NCBI RefSeq assembly: GCF_013402815.2
Contig: NZ_CP058601.1
Coordinates: 1,674,001 to 1,738,000, forward strand
Length of the DNA stretch: 64,000 nucleotides
Reading direction: 5' to 3'
Source of the DNA: Natrinema halophilum
GTDB taxonomy: Archaea; Halobacteriota; Halobacteria; Halobacteriales; Natrialbaceae
A program made the translations under genes and the position numbers. This document shows, in pieces, positions 51,939-61,039 of the stretch. The notes below the pieces were generated by a model that did no database searches, had not been told where the DNA came from, and worked only from the letters and a program-made list of their open reading frames with translations. Each line of letters begins with the position of its first letter. The stretch's first letter is position 1.

Positions 51939-52982
51939 TTACGCGCCGGTGACGGAATCGCGCTCCCAAAATTCGCTGTCCTTCTTCAGTTTCGGGACCC
52001 AGGTGTCGGTTGTCTTCGTAAGCAATGCAACGCGGGAAGCGGGCACGCCCTTGACCTCCGTGAACTCGGGCATGTGCTCACCCACCGACTCCGCGAATTC
52101 GACGACCGCCTCGTGGTCGGGCATCGCGGAGCGGTCGAGTCGCCCCTGCGAGTGGCCGACGTGCATGTACGCTTTCAGTTCGATGAAATCGGGATCGGCC
52201 TGCTGGTAGAAGCCGGCGTACCAGTCGGGGTGGTGCATGTTTTCCCCGTCGACGAGGGTCGTCCGGAGAACGGTTCGGGTTTCGTCCTTGTCGGCGAGGA
52301 CGGCCATCGTCTCGAGGAGGTTCTCCCAGGCGTCGTCTTCCATCGCACCGACGACCTGGTCGAACGTGTGGCGTTCGGGGGCGTCGACGCTGACGTACAG
52401 CTGCGTGGGATCGCACTCCCGGAGGACCTCGGGTCGTGTGCCGTTCGAGACGAGAAACGTGGTGATGTCGCGGTCGTGGAAGGCATCGATGAGTTCGGGG
52501 AGGTAGGGATAGAGCGTCGGCTCGCCGTCCAGCGAGATAGCGACGTGGCGCGGTTCCATCGCCTGATCGAATACCTCGCGGGGAACTTCGTCGTTTCCGC
52601 CAAAGCCCGAAAGGAGCTTTTTTTGCAGTTCGATCGACGCGTCGACGACCGCTTCGGGGTCGTCCCACTCGACGTCGTCCATTTCGTAGGCGTGGCCGTT
52701 GTGATCGCGCCAGCAGAAAACGCAGCGCTCGTTACACCGAACCACGGGCGTCATCTGGATGCAACGGTGTGACTCGATTCCGTAGAAGATGTTCTTGTAG
52801 CACTTGCCCTCGCCGCGCAGGGCGTTCGCCGTCCAGCCGCAGGTCTGGGCCGCCGTATGGTTCTCGCTGTGATAGTCCGGGCTCGAGACCTGTGCCGGCC
52901 CGCCGTCGTCGTCGCCGTCGGAGGCGGCGTCGGCCGTCGTATCGGCGGTTGCGCCATCGGCGGAGTTCGCGGAGTTACTCAT
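51939..52982 (-). CDS. twy1: 4-demethylwyosine synthase (TYW1)
   Basis: This 347-aa radical SAM enzyme makes the tricyclic base of wyosine in tRNA-Phe from N1-methylguanosine and pyruvate. The radical SAM cluster motif is CNERCVFCWRD (CxxxCxxC, about residues 82-92). A second cluster in this family uses further upstream cysteines, and Cys in AAQTCGW and GKCYKN (about 48 and 61) fit. The conserved SLDGEPTLYPYLPEL follows (about 149-163). The first 35 residues are an acidic, disordered haloarchaeal extension. Confidence 0.93.
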   Translation of the reverse strand: MSNSANSADGATADTTADAASDGDDDGGPAQVSSPDYHSENHTAAQTCGWTANALRGEGKCYKNIFYGIESHRCIQMTPVVRCNERCVFCWRDHNGHAYEMDDVEWDDPEAVVDASIELQKKLLSGFGGNDEVPREVFDQAMEPRHVAISLDGEPTLYPYLPELIDAFHDRDITTFLVSNGTRPEVLRECDPTQLYVSVDAPERHTFDQVVGAMEDDAWENLLETMAVLADKDETRTVLRTTLVDGENMHHPDWYAGFYQQADPDFIELKAYMHVGHSQGRLDRSAMPDHEAVVEFAESVGEHMPEFTEVKGVPASRVALLTKTTDTWVPKLKKDSEFWERDSVTGA

Positions 52983-53155
52983 TTGACGGCCGTTGGACCG
53001 GCGCGGGCAAAAGGTGTGTGGTGTCTCGGTTCGCGGGTGGTGTCTTCGCGGGTGATATCGGCCCGATGGTAATATCTGCTATGTCAACAGCGGCTCGAGG
53101 ATAATAGCGGCTCTCAATTGGTATCCAGGCCGTGCGAAGACGGGCGCGAGGGCGC

Positions 53156-53491
53156 CTACTCCTCGCCGCTGCGGTCGCTTGGGGACTCGCTCGTCGGCGC
53201 GTTCGGCAGCGAATGCGGGTCGGCGGGTTCGTCGCCGTGCTTCGTATCGTCGCGTTCGAACAGGTACAGCGCCGGCCCCGCGAGCACGATAACGAGCAAC
53301 CCCGGAATTGGCACGTCCAGCGAAGAGAGGAAAAGCCCCAGTCCGGCGCCACACGTGACGAAGACGAACCCCGCCCAGAAACGGGGTCTCGAGATATCGA
53401 GTCGCACCGCATCTCGGTACACAGTCACGCTACAGCCGAATACGACAGCATACCCCAGAAGCGCGGCAGCAACCACCTGCAGCGAGGCCAT
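53156..53491 (-). CDS. Small membrane protein with acidic C-terminus
   Basis: This 111-aa protein begins MASLQVVAAALLGYAVVFGC, with three predicted membrane helices (about 3-20, 37-56, 60-75) and a C-terminal acidic/Ser-Pro tail (DDTKHGDEPADPHSLPN and after). I do not recognise a family. The ATG at 53491 is chosen because the longer frame starts with a basic low-complexity stretch. It lies between tyw1 (same strand) and a small acidic membrane-associated protein on the other strand. Confidence 0.6.
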   Translation of the reverse strand: MASLQVVAAALLGYAVVFGCSVTVYRDAVRLDISRPRFWAGFVFVTCGAGLGLFLSSLDVPIPGLLVIVLAGPALYLFERDDTKHGDEPADPHSLPNAPTSESPSDRSGEE

Positions 53492-53655
53492 ACGTCGACT
53501 TACGCGAAGGCCGGTAAAAGGGTTCGGAGAAGCGTTTCGCCGAACGGATCGACTGCCGGCCGTGGCGTTCACCGATCTTCTACTCCGATATGGGCCGGCC
53601 GCTCGCTTCGTACGAAAGCCCCGACCTCTTGCCCGTTCCCAACGTTAGTTCGGAT

Positions 53656-54021
53656 ATGATTGGCGCCTACACGGTCGGCAAAAAAGCGGTCAAATTCGGC
53701 TACAAACGCTACGGAGTCCCGGGGGCGGTCGCCACGGGCGGCGCCGCGCTCGCGGGATACCTCGTCGTTCGGCGCGCGCTCAAATCGTCCACGAACGCAA
53801 ACGACGTCGACTCGGCGATCGACGCCGGCGAAGTCAAATCCGCAGTCGAAGAGAACGGACTGAGCGCGGTAACCGAATCGGAGACGCTCAACCGCGCGAT
53901 CGACGAAGACGCGATCGGTTCGTCGTTCGACATGGACGACGTGCAGTCCTCGGCCGAATCCGAAACCGAAGAGGTAACCGACGGCTCGAACGATGGCGAC
54001 TCGAGCGATGGGGCGAAATAA
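53656..54021 (+). CDS. Small protein with N-terminal membrane segment and acidic tail
   Basis: This 121-aa protein begins MIGAYTVGKKAVKFGYKRYG and has a short hydrophobic stretch (AVATGGAALAGYLVVRRAL, about residues 24-42). A long acidic, Ser-rich tail (about 45-121) follows, with two repeats of an EExxxSAVxE-like pattern. I recognise no family. An ATG at 53590 in frame would add residues of different composition, so 53656 is favoured. Confidence 0.6.
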   Translation: MIGAYTVGKKAVKFGYKRYGVPGAVATGGAALAGYLVVRRALKSSTNANDVDSAIDAGEVKSAVEENGLSAVTESETLNRAIDEDAIGSSFDMDDVQSSAESETEEVTDGSNDGDSSDGAK

Positions 54022-54100
54022 CGACGTGCGGACCGCGTCGCCCTACCGTATGGGGTGTGGATGGACAGAGATCGAGTAGTCACCGGAACGGAAATTTTGC

Positions 54101-55435
54101 TCAGTCGTTCACATCGGGAGGGTATTCGGGTCGCGTGCCGGTGACGACCGAACGATCGGGTAATTCCGGATCTGGTTCCCGGCCCAGCGTGAGAAGGCGT
54201 TCGACGAGAGAGATTTCCTCCGCGCCGGGGTCTGCCTTCTCTACCTGCTCGTACTCGACCGCGACGCCGTCGGAAACAGACGCGATACGGACGACACAGA
54301 GCTGATACGACGGATAGAACACCGGCGGGAGAATTCCAGCGACGACGTCACGACGGTGGAGACGCTTGAGCCACGTCCCTGTATTGACGAGCACCCTGTC
54401 TTCGACCTCGATCACCGTCGGGCGGTGGGTGTGGCCATAACAGAAAATTGCTGTCTCCGGCCGATCGGCGAACACCTTGCGGGCAGCTTCCACGTACGGC
54501 TCGTCGGGGTCGACCGTGAGGTCCGTCTCGGAAATGCCGAACCGATCGACGGTCTCCCCGACGTCTCGGATGACGAAGTACACAGGAATCGCAACGAGAA
54601 GGATCACGCCGGCGACCGCTGCGTTGACGACGAGGACGAAGTGAACGACCTCTCCAACCAGGCCCAGTCGGGCGAACACCGCATCCGCCGTCTCAACCGG
54701 CATCGTCCAGATGCCAGCCATATCTAACCCCGCCAGCACCGCGAGAATGACGCTGATGTTGAACAGTAATAGAAACGGGATCACGGCGTACCGCAAGAGG
54801 GGATTCATTTCGCGGTAAAAGTACTTCGAGAGGAGCCAGTGAGGAACGCGCTCGGTCGGCGTGACGGCCTGAAGATCCTTCAGCCAGTTGTACCGCCCTC
54901 GTTCGGACAGCCGACCTGCTCGGCTCGTGACGTGGGTATTGTAGAAGTATCCCATCGGTGTCTCGTACGGATTGCCGAAATCTTCGAATCGGTTGTTGGG
55001 ATCTCGCTGGTGTCCGTGTTCGAACCAGATCGTCCGATCACCGACCCGCCGAGTAAGTGACTCGGCCTGCACGAGATCGACGTTGTACTCGGCTAATCGA
55101 CTGACATACTCGTCGTACGCGGCGAGATCGCTATCGTGGTTGCCCGGCAACAGCGTGATCGGAATCGATTCGCCGGTCGCGCGCAACTGTTCGAATAACT
55201 CCGGATAGCTCTCCGTTAGAACGTCGAATTTCTCCAGTCCGTCGATCTCGGTGAACTCCCAGAGACCGAACGCATCGCCGTTGATGAGCAACTCCGCGTC
55301 TTCGTTGACCGCCTCCAGACGCTCGAGAAAGTCGAGCAATTCGTCGAGGAAGTCCACCTGCCCCAGTTGCTCGTCACCCCCGATGTGGAGATCGCTTATG
55401 ACGTAGTAAACCGGGCCGTCGGCATCGTCGGCCAT
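54101..55435 (-). CDS. Calcineurin-like metallophosphoesterase with membrane insertion
   Basis: This 444-aa protein has all metal ligands of the calcineurin-like family: SDLHIGG (about residues 14-20), INGDAFG (about 50-56), LLPGNHDSDL (about 95-104), HGH (about 139-141) and YGHTHRP (about 338-344). Between the HGH and GHTH motifs, two hydrophobic helices (about 215-240 and 265-290) form a membrane insertion not present in soluble members. This would tether the active site to the cytoplasmic membrane face, possibly for a lipid-phosphate or nucleotide substrate. Bacterial LpxH hydrolases act at membranes without such an insertion. Confidence 0.87.
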   Translation of the reverse strand: MADDADGPVYYVISDLHIGGDEQLGQVDFLDELLDFLERLEAVNEDAELLINGDAFGLWEFTEIDGLEKFDVLTESYPELFEQLRATGESIPITLLPGNHDSDLAAYDEYVSRLAEYNVDLVQAESLTRRVGDRTIWFEHGHQRDPNNRFEDFGNPYETPMGYFYNTHVTSRAGRLSERGRYNWLKDLQAVTPTERVPHWLLSKYFYREMNPLLRYAVIPFLLLFNISVILAVLAGLDMAGIWTMPVETADAVFARLGLVGEVVHFVLVVNAAVAGVILLVAIPVYFVIRDVGETVDRFGISETDLTVDPDEPYVEAARKVFADRPETAIFCYGHTHRPTVIEVEDRVLVNTGTWLKRLHRRDVVAGILPPVFYPSYQLCVVRIASVSDGVAVEYEQVEKADPGAEEISLVERLLTLGREPDPELPDRSVVTGTRPEYPPDVND

Positions 55436-55603
55436 GTCGTCAATCGTTCGATATCAACATGCATAGTGCTGGTCCCGGCAGTCCGAAAATACCTCAGTCA
55501 ACCGATGTGTCGGTCACCAACCGCGTTCTGAGGATAGCCGTCGAAAACTGCCGCTGTAACCGACTCTGTCGGAAACGGGATGACTGGTGCCGGTTTCGGT
55601 TCC

Positions 55604-56287
55604 CTACTTCGTTCCGCGAATCCGCTCGAGGACTGCGAGCGTGGCATCGGCGTGAACGTCGTCGAGTACTTCGTCAGCGGCCCTCGTCGCCGGCTCGTCT
55701 GCGTTCGCGACCGCGAAGCTCCGGCCGACCGCTTCGAACGTCGAGACGTCGTTGATCGAGTCGCCGACGGCGACGCAGTCATCCAGGTCGATGCCGACGT
55801 GATCGGCGATCGTCACGACGCCGTCGCCCTTGTTCGGATCGGCGTCCTTGACGTGGTAGGCGTAGCCGGTGTCGATCACCTCGAGGCCGTGTTCGGCGGC
55901 GATGTCTCGTAGCGGTTCGATCGGCTGCTCGAGATTGACGGCGATTTCGGTCTCCCGCCAGCGATTGACGGTGTCTTCGTCCCCCCAGCCGAGATCGTAG
56001 CCCGCGGCTCGGTACTCCTCGGTGACGGCCTGGGCAGCCTCGCGATCGGCGGTGAAGAAAACGTCGTCTCCGGTGTAGACGACGCCGCCGTTTTCGGCGA
56101 CGACCAGTTCGGGAATGGCGACGAAGTGACAGAGCGCGACGGGGTACGGGAAGGCCTTCCCAGTTGCGATCACCACCGGTGCATCCCACTCGCGCAGCGG
56201 GTCGAAAACGCGCGAATCGATCCCCCAGCCTTCGGGGCGGGTCAAGGTACCGTCGATATCGAGAACGAGCGGCGGATCGGCGGCCAT
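55604..56287 (-). CDS. HAD-superfamily phosphoglycolate phosphatase (archaeal type)
   Basis: This 227-aa protein has HAD motifs I to IV. Motif I is VLDIDGTLTRPEGWG (residues 9-23), motif II is VIATGKAFPYPVA (about 39-51), and motif IV is VAVGDSINDVSTFEA (about 178-192). Lys in NKGDGVV (about 163) completes the core. The Cof-type cap sequence and length match archaeal phosphoglycolate phosphatase, which removes phosphate from 2-phosphoglycolate. The exact substrate is not certain from sequence. Confidence 0.88.
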   Translation of the reverse strand: MAADPPLVLDIDGTLTRPEGWGIDSRVFDPLREWDAPVVIATGKAFPYPVALCHFVAIPELVVAENGGVVYTGDDVFFTADREAAQAVTEEYRAAGYDLGWGDEDTVNRWRETEIAVNLEQPIEPLRDIAAEHGLEVIDTGYAYHVKDADPNKGDGVVTIADHVGIDLDDCVAVGDSINDVSTFEAVGRSFAVANADEPATRAADEVLDDVHADATLAVLERIRGTK

Positions 56288-56409
56288 AGCGTCACTCGAG
56301 GGCTCGAGGACCTAAAGGAGTCGGTTCGAACGCACAGATCGCGGGAATCGGTTCGAAAACGGAAGAGCCGGTCGGTCTTCGGGGCGGAAGAAAAATTCGA
56401 TCGGGGAGT

Positions 56410-57486
56410 TCACAATCCGAGGTAGCCCGCGTTCGGAAGAACTCCGATCAGGTAGAGGACGCCGAGAACGAACATGAACTCCGCGATCGCCATCGCCGGC
56501 GGATCGACGTGCGTCCCCGAGTGGGAGTAGAATACGCGCTGGCTCACTTCACCGAGAAGGCCGCTGATCGCGCCGAACGCGCCGGCGACGAGCAACACGA
56601 TCGGCTCGCTCCCGACGGTGGGCATCGCGATGACCGCTCCGACGGCACCCAGCAGCGTGATGTGGTGGGTGACCGGGATCTTCTCGACACCGAGATTGAG
56701 AAAGAGCAGGCTCATCGCCGAAATCGCATAGCCCATGAAAATGCTCCCGGTCTCGAGCCAGATGAAGCCGCCGAGGATCCCGCCGACGATGCCGATGGCG
56801 GTGACGCCGGACCACTCGTACTGGTGGGGCAGCCACGGCTCGGTCGCCAGTCGCTCAGTCTCGGTGCCGCCATCGGCCGCGAAGCGCTTCTCCTCTCGTT
56901 CGAACGGCGTCATGTCGAGAAGGCTCGAGCCGCCGACCTTGCCGACGAGCGGATAGCCGAAGACGAGTCGCGCGAGGAAGGCCGTCGCCACGACCGAGAG
57001 CGCGATGTTGTCCGTCGGGAACCCGAGGCCGGTCATAACCTGAGTGATGATCATCCCGAGTGCGCCGAAGATCGCACCGACCGCGAGGATGTCGGGTTTG
57101 GTCCCGAACGCGTACAGGATGTCCTTCCCGAAGTGGTAGTCCCAGTCGTCGGGTTCCATTTGGGGATACTTTCGCCCGGCGTACGCCGTCGCAGCGACAC
57201 CGCCAGCGAAGGCGATATGGGGGCCGGTCACCGCGCCGAAGCCGATCGTGCCGGTGATGCCGGTCGCGATGTCACCGGCGCCAACGGCCTCGAGACCGCC
57301 GAGTTCGCCCTCGAGGACGGCCAGTCCCTCGCCGAGGAAGACGACGAAGCCGGTGAAGACGAACGCGGGCAGTGCGCCGAGGGCCGCACCGAACGCACCG
57401 CCGGCGAGCGCGGCGATCAGGAGGAGAACGAACGCTTCCAGCTCCATGCCGATGACGGGGAGCTGAAGGAACACCTGAAACGTCAT
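56410..57486 (-). CDS. glpX: GlpX-type polytopic membrane protein, putative glycerol facilitator
   Basis: This 358-aa protein has about nine to ten hydrophobic helices, Gly/Ala-rich as in channels (AALAGGAFGAALGALPAFVFTGF and after). It is translationally coupled to glpK (4-nt overlap at 57483-57486). In Haloferax volcanii, glpX is the membrane gene next to glpK and is a putative glycerol transporter. That assignment is used here from gene order. It is not the bacterial fructose-1,6-bisphosphatase also called GlpX. No NPA box of aquaporin-type facilitators is visible, so the transport mechanism is unknown. Confidence 0.72.
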   Translation of the reverse strand: MTFQVFLQLPVIGMELEAFVLLLIAALAGGAFGAALGALPAFVFTGFVVFLGEGLAVLEGELGGLEAVGAGDIATGITGTIGFGAVTGPHIAFAGGVAATAYAGRKYPQMEPDDWDYHFGKDILYAFGTKPDILAVGAIFGALGMIITQVMTGLGFPTDNIALSVVATAFLARLVFGYPLVGKVGGSSLLDMTPFEREEKRFAADGGTETERLATEPWLPHQYEWSGVTAIGIVGGILGGFIWLETGSIFMGYAISAMSLLFLNLGVEKIPVTHHITLLGAVGAVIAMPTVGSEPIVLLVAGAFGAISGLLGEVSQRVFYSHSGTHVDPPAMAIAEFMFVLGVLYLIGVLPNAGYLGL

Positions 57487-59027
57487 CCCTCTCCACCGTC
57501 CCGTGCCCAGTCCCGCGATCGGTCGACGGCTTCCGACCAGCGATCGTATCGCCGGTCGGCCTCGTCGCGGTCCATCTCGGATTCGAACTCCGCGTCGACC
57601 TGCCAGTTGCTGCGCAACTCGTCAGGATCGCTCCAGTAGCCGACGGCGAGCCCGGCTGCGTAGGCCGAGCCCAGCGCCGTCGTCTCGTCGACGACCGGCC
57701 GGACGATATCCGAGCCGATGATGTCGGACTGGAGTTGACAGAGGTAGTTGTTCTTCACCGCGCCGCCGTCGACCTTGAGCGAACGCATCTCGATACCGGA
57801 GTCGGCCTCCATCGCCTCGGCCACGTCCCGCGTCTGGTACGCGATCGACTCGAGCGTCGCGCGGACGAGATGTTCTTTGCGAGTCCCGCGGGTCATCCCG
57901 ACGATGGTACCGCGTGCGCGCTGGTCCCAGTGGGGCGCGCCAAGACCCGTAAAGGCGGGGACGACGTAGACGCCGTCCGTCGAGTCGACGCTCCGGGCGA
58001 GCTCCGCGGTCTCGGCCGGATCGTCGATCAACGTCATGTCCTCGAGCCACTCGATTGCGGCGCCGGTGATGAAGATCGACCCTTCGAGGGCGTACTGGAC
58101 CTCCTCGCCGGCGCGCTGGAAGCCGATCGTCGTCAGGAGGCCGTGATCGGATTCGACGGCCTCGTTACCGGTGTTCATCAGGAAGAACGAACCGGTTCCG
58201 TAGGTGTTCTTCGCGTCGCCGGCGTCGAAACAGGTCTGGCCGAACAGGGCTGCCTGCTGGTCGCCCAGCGCTCCCGCGATCGGGATCTCGGCTTCGAGGA
58301 ACCCCTCGGGATCGGTCGAGCCGTAGGTCGCGTCGTCGCTCGAGGGACGCACCTCTGGCAGCATCGCCGCCGGAACGTCGAACTCGGCGAGGAGCTCGTC
58401 GTCCCACTCGAGGTCGTGGATGTTGTACAGCATCGTCCGCGAGGCGTTCGTGACTTCGGTGATGTGCTGGCCCGTGAGGTTGTAGATCAACCACGTATCG
58501 ATCGTACCGAACATGACTTCGCCCTTCTCCGCGCGGTCGCGGATGTCCTCCGGGCGCGTCCGTTCGAGTTTGATCGGATCGGCGTTGTCGAGTAGCCACT
58601 CGGCTTTCGTCGCCGAGAAGTAGGCGTCCGCCTCGAGGCCGGTCTTTGCACGGATGGTCTCGACCTGGCCGTCCGCTTCGAGTTCCTCGACTCGGTCCGT
58701 CGTCCGGCGATCCTGCCAGACGATCGCGTTGTGAACGGGTTTACCGGAGTCTGCGTCCCACAACAGCGTCGTTTCACGCTGGTTGGTCACGCCGATAGCG
58801 GCGAGTTGGTCGGGGCTGATGCCCGCCTGGGCGAGCGCCTGCGTGATGACGTCTTTGGTGTTCTCCCAGATCTCCATCGGGTCGTGTTCGACCCAGCCTG
58901 GCTCTGGATAGATCTGTTCGTGTTTCTCGTATGCGTTCGCGACGACCTGCCCGCCGTGGTCGAACACGATGAAACGGGTCCCGGTCGTTCCCTGATCTAC
59001 TGCGCCGACGTATGTAGTGTCTGTCAC
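57483..59027 (-). CDS. glpK: Glycerol kinase
   Basis: This 514-aa protein phosphorylates glycerol to sn-glycerol 3-phosphate. Its FGGY signatures are VGAVDQGTTGTRFIVFDHGG (about residues 7-26), TNQRETTLLWDADSGKPV with ATP-region neighbours, and the acceptor-site WLEDMTLIDD segment. GLGAPHWDQRARGTIVGMTRGT (about 345-366) is the C-terminal FGGY hallmark. The promoter lies in the shared 302-bp region with the divergent glpA, where a TATA-like ATTTATAATG motif occurs about 80 nt upstream of its ATG (59106-59115). Confidence 0.96.
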   Translation of the reverse strand: MTDTTYVGAVDQGTTGTRFIVFDHGGQVVANAYEKHEQIYPEPGWVEHDPMEIWENTKDVITQALAQAGISPDQLAAIGVTNQRETTLLWDADSGKPVHNAIVWQDRRTTDRVEELEADGQVETIRAKTGLEADAYFSATKAEWLLDNADPIKLERTRPEDIRDRAEKGEVMFGTIDTWLIYNLTGQHITEVTNASRTMLYNIHDLEWDDELLAEFDVPAAMLPEVRPSSDDATYGSTDPEGFLEAEIPIAGALGDQQAALFGQTCFDAGDAKNTYGTGSFFLMNTGNEAVESDHGLLTTIGFQRAGEEVQYALEGSIFITGAAIEWLEDMTLIDDPAETAELARSVDSTDGVYVVPAFTGLGAPHWDQRARGTIVGMTRGTRKEHLVRATLESIAYQTRDVAEAMEADSGIEMRSLKVDGGAVKNNYLCQLQSDIIGSDIVRPVVDETTALGSAYAAGLAVGYWSDPDELRSNWQVDAEFESEMDRDEADRRYDRWSEAVDRSRDWARDGGEG

Positions 59028-59329
59028 TTGCTGTCACCCGATGTTGATCGCCACGCATCGCCTTTACTGGCGGTCGCGTGATACTGGTAAACAATTATTA
59101 CGATCATTATAAATGTTGCCGAACTCGTAAGTGATATTTTATAATAAATAACGAATGGGAAGTCGTAAAATGCGCTGTATCACGCGATACTGGGAGTGTA
59201 ACTCATTCCGACACGGCATCGTCGGCGATTCTCAGCTCGACAGACAACGCCGATTAGACGATTGTTATGGACGGTTACCGAACCGCCGATAAAATAAAGG
59301 TGCGCCTGCCCATAGAGGCCGGTGAAGGA
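59028..59329. promoter_or_regulatory. Shared glpK/glpA control region with paired GTATCACGCGA repeats
   Basis: This 302-bp region between divergent glpK and glpA contains the 11-mer GTATCACGCGA at 59177-59187 and its reverse complement TCGCGTGATAC at 59074-59084. The right copy is also palindromic (GTATC-ACGC-GATAC, 59177-59190). Each copy is followed by TGG. An A+T-rich core with TATA-like stretches (59100-59155) lies between them. An arrangement of this type suits a common regulator, for instance a DeoR/GlpR-type repressor, but the binding protein is not shown. Confidence 0.5.
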
Positions 59330-61039
59330 ATGGGACGCGATACCGAGGTTCTCGTGCTCGGCGGCGGTTCGACCGGCTGTGGCATCGCGCGCGATCTGGC
59401 GATGCGCGGCCTCGAGGTCACGCTCGTCGAACGCGGCACCCTCACGGACGGCACGACGGGGCGTATGCACGGTCTGTTGCACAGCGGCGGCCGGTATGCC
59501 GTCTCCGACCGGGCCAGTGCCCGCGAGTGCATCGAAGAAAACGAGGTTCTGCGGGAAATCGCCGGCCACTGCGTCGAGATGACCGGCGGCCTGTTCGTCC
59601 AGCGACCCGAAGACCCGGACGACTACTTTCGAGAGAAACTCGAGGGCTGCAACGCGTGTGGAATCCCCGCCCGCGTCCTCTCGGGGTCGCAGGCTCGCGA
59701 AATCGAACCATATCTGGCCGACGACGTGAAACGGGCGATCGAGGTCCCCGACGGTGCGATCGATCCGTTCCGGCTCTGCGTCGCGAACGCCATCGACGCC
59801 GAAGCACACGGCGCACGCGTAGAGACGCACGCCGAAGTGATCGATCTCCTGCGAGACGGCAGCGATATCTACGGCGTCGAGGTTCGACACGGCTCGGGCC
59901 CCGGAAAGCGCGCGAGCGAGCCAACCGGTACGACCGAGGAGATAACCGCCGAGTACGTGGTCAACGCGACCGGCGCGTGGGCCGGCCAGATCGGCTCGAT
60001 GGCCGACCTCGAGATCGAGGTCAGACCCTCCAAGGGCGTGATGACGATCATGAACGTCCGACAGGTCGACACGGTCATCAATCGCTGTCGGCCGAAAGGC
60101 GACGCCGACATCGTCGTACCCCACGAGACGACTGCTATCCTCGGGACGACAGACGAGGAGGTTTCGGATCCCGACGACTACCCCGAAGAGCAATGGGAGG
60201 TCGATGCGATGATCGACACCCTCTCCGAACTCGTCCCCATACTCGAGGAGGCCCGAACGATTCGCTCGTTCTGGGGCGTACGCCCGCTGTACGAACCGCC
60301 GGGGACCGGTACCGAAGATCCGACCGACATCACGCGGGACTTCTTTTTACTCGATCACACCGAACGCGACGGGGTCTCGGGGATGTCGAGCATCGTCGGC
60401 GGAAAGTTCACCACCTACCGAGCGATGGCCGAGGAGATTTCCGACCACGTCTGCGAAACGCTCGGCGTGTCCACCTCCTGTTCGACTGCCGACGAGCCGC
60501 TGCCGGGCAGCGAGAACGGGGCGGTCCTGGAGCAGGGGATGGACGACTTCGGCCTCAGGTCGCCGATCGCCCGTCGGAGTACACAACGTCTCGGGAGCCG
60601 AGCGCGCGAGGTCCTCGAGACTGACGAACCGAACCCGGTCGTTTGCGAGTGTGAGGGCGTCACGCGCGCCGAGATACAGGACGCCGTCTCGCAGTCAGGG
60701 GCGGATCTGAACGCGGTTCGCATCAGGACGCGTGCCTCGATGGGCAACTGCCAGGGCGGCTTTTGCTGTTCCGCCATGGCGAGCGAACTCCACCCCGCGT
60801 ACGACAAACCGACGGTCCGCGAGGCCTACGACGAACTGTTTCGAGAGCGCTGGAAGGGCCAGCGCCACGCGCTGTGGGGTGAACAGCTCTCCCAGGCGAT
60901 GCTCAACTACGCGCTCCACGCGACGACGATGAACCGGGATCGCGATCCGGCAAACGACGCCGACGTGCTCGATTTCGACGCCTTCGACGACGGTCAACCG
61001 AACGAAGACCAGGGCGACGGACCCAGGGTGGTCCGCTGA
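59330..61039 (+). CDS. glpA: Anaerobic-type glycerol-3-phosphate dehydrogenase subunit A
   Basis: This 569-aa FAD enzyme oxidises glycerol 3-phosphate to DHAP. The FAD-binding Rossmann motif is [21 protein letters not shown] (about residues 7-27). [17 protein letters not shown] (about 355-371) is typical of GlpA/GlpD. The C-terminus carries a BFD-like [2Fe-2S] domain with [11 protein letters not shown] (CxC) and GNCQGGFCC (about 440-487), which distinguishes GlpA from GlpD. The start at 59330 follows GGTGAAGGA directly; an earlier ATG at 59267 is possible. Confidence 0.93.
   Translation: MGRDTEVLVLGGGSTGCGIARDLAMRGLEVTLVERGTLTDGTTGRMHGLLHSGGRYAVSDRASARECIEENEVLREIAGHCVEMTGGLFVQRPEDPDDYFREKLEGCNACGIPARVLSGSQAREIEPYLADDVKRAIEVPDGAIDPFRLCVANAIDAEAHGARVETHAEVIDLLRDGSDIYGVEVRHGSGPGKRASEPTGTTEEITAEYVVNATGAWAGQIGSMADLEIEVRPSKGVMTIMNVRQVDTVINRCRPKGDADIVVPHETTAILGTTDEEVSDPDDYPEEQWEVDAMIDTLSELVPILEEARTIRSFWGVRPLYEPPGTGTEDPTDITRDFFLLDHTERDGVSGMSSIVGGKFTTYRAMAEEISDHVCETLGVSTSCSTADEPLPGSENGAVLEQGMDDFGLRSPIARRSTQRLGSRAREVLETDEPNPVVCECEGVTRAEIQDAVSQSGADLNAVRIRTRASMGNCQGGFCCSAMASELHPAYDKPTVREAYDELFRERWKGQRHALWGEQLSQAMLNYALHATTMNRDRDPANDADVLDFDAFDDGQPNEDQGDGPRVVR

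Noticed and set aside
59180-60193. 337-codon ORF antisense to glpA
   Set aside because: It runs against a clearly assigned FAD enzyme and has no domain of its own; long antisense frames are expected at this GC content.
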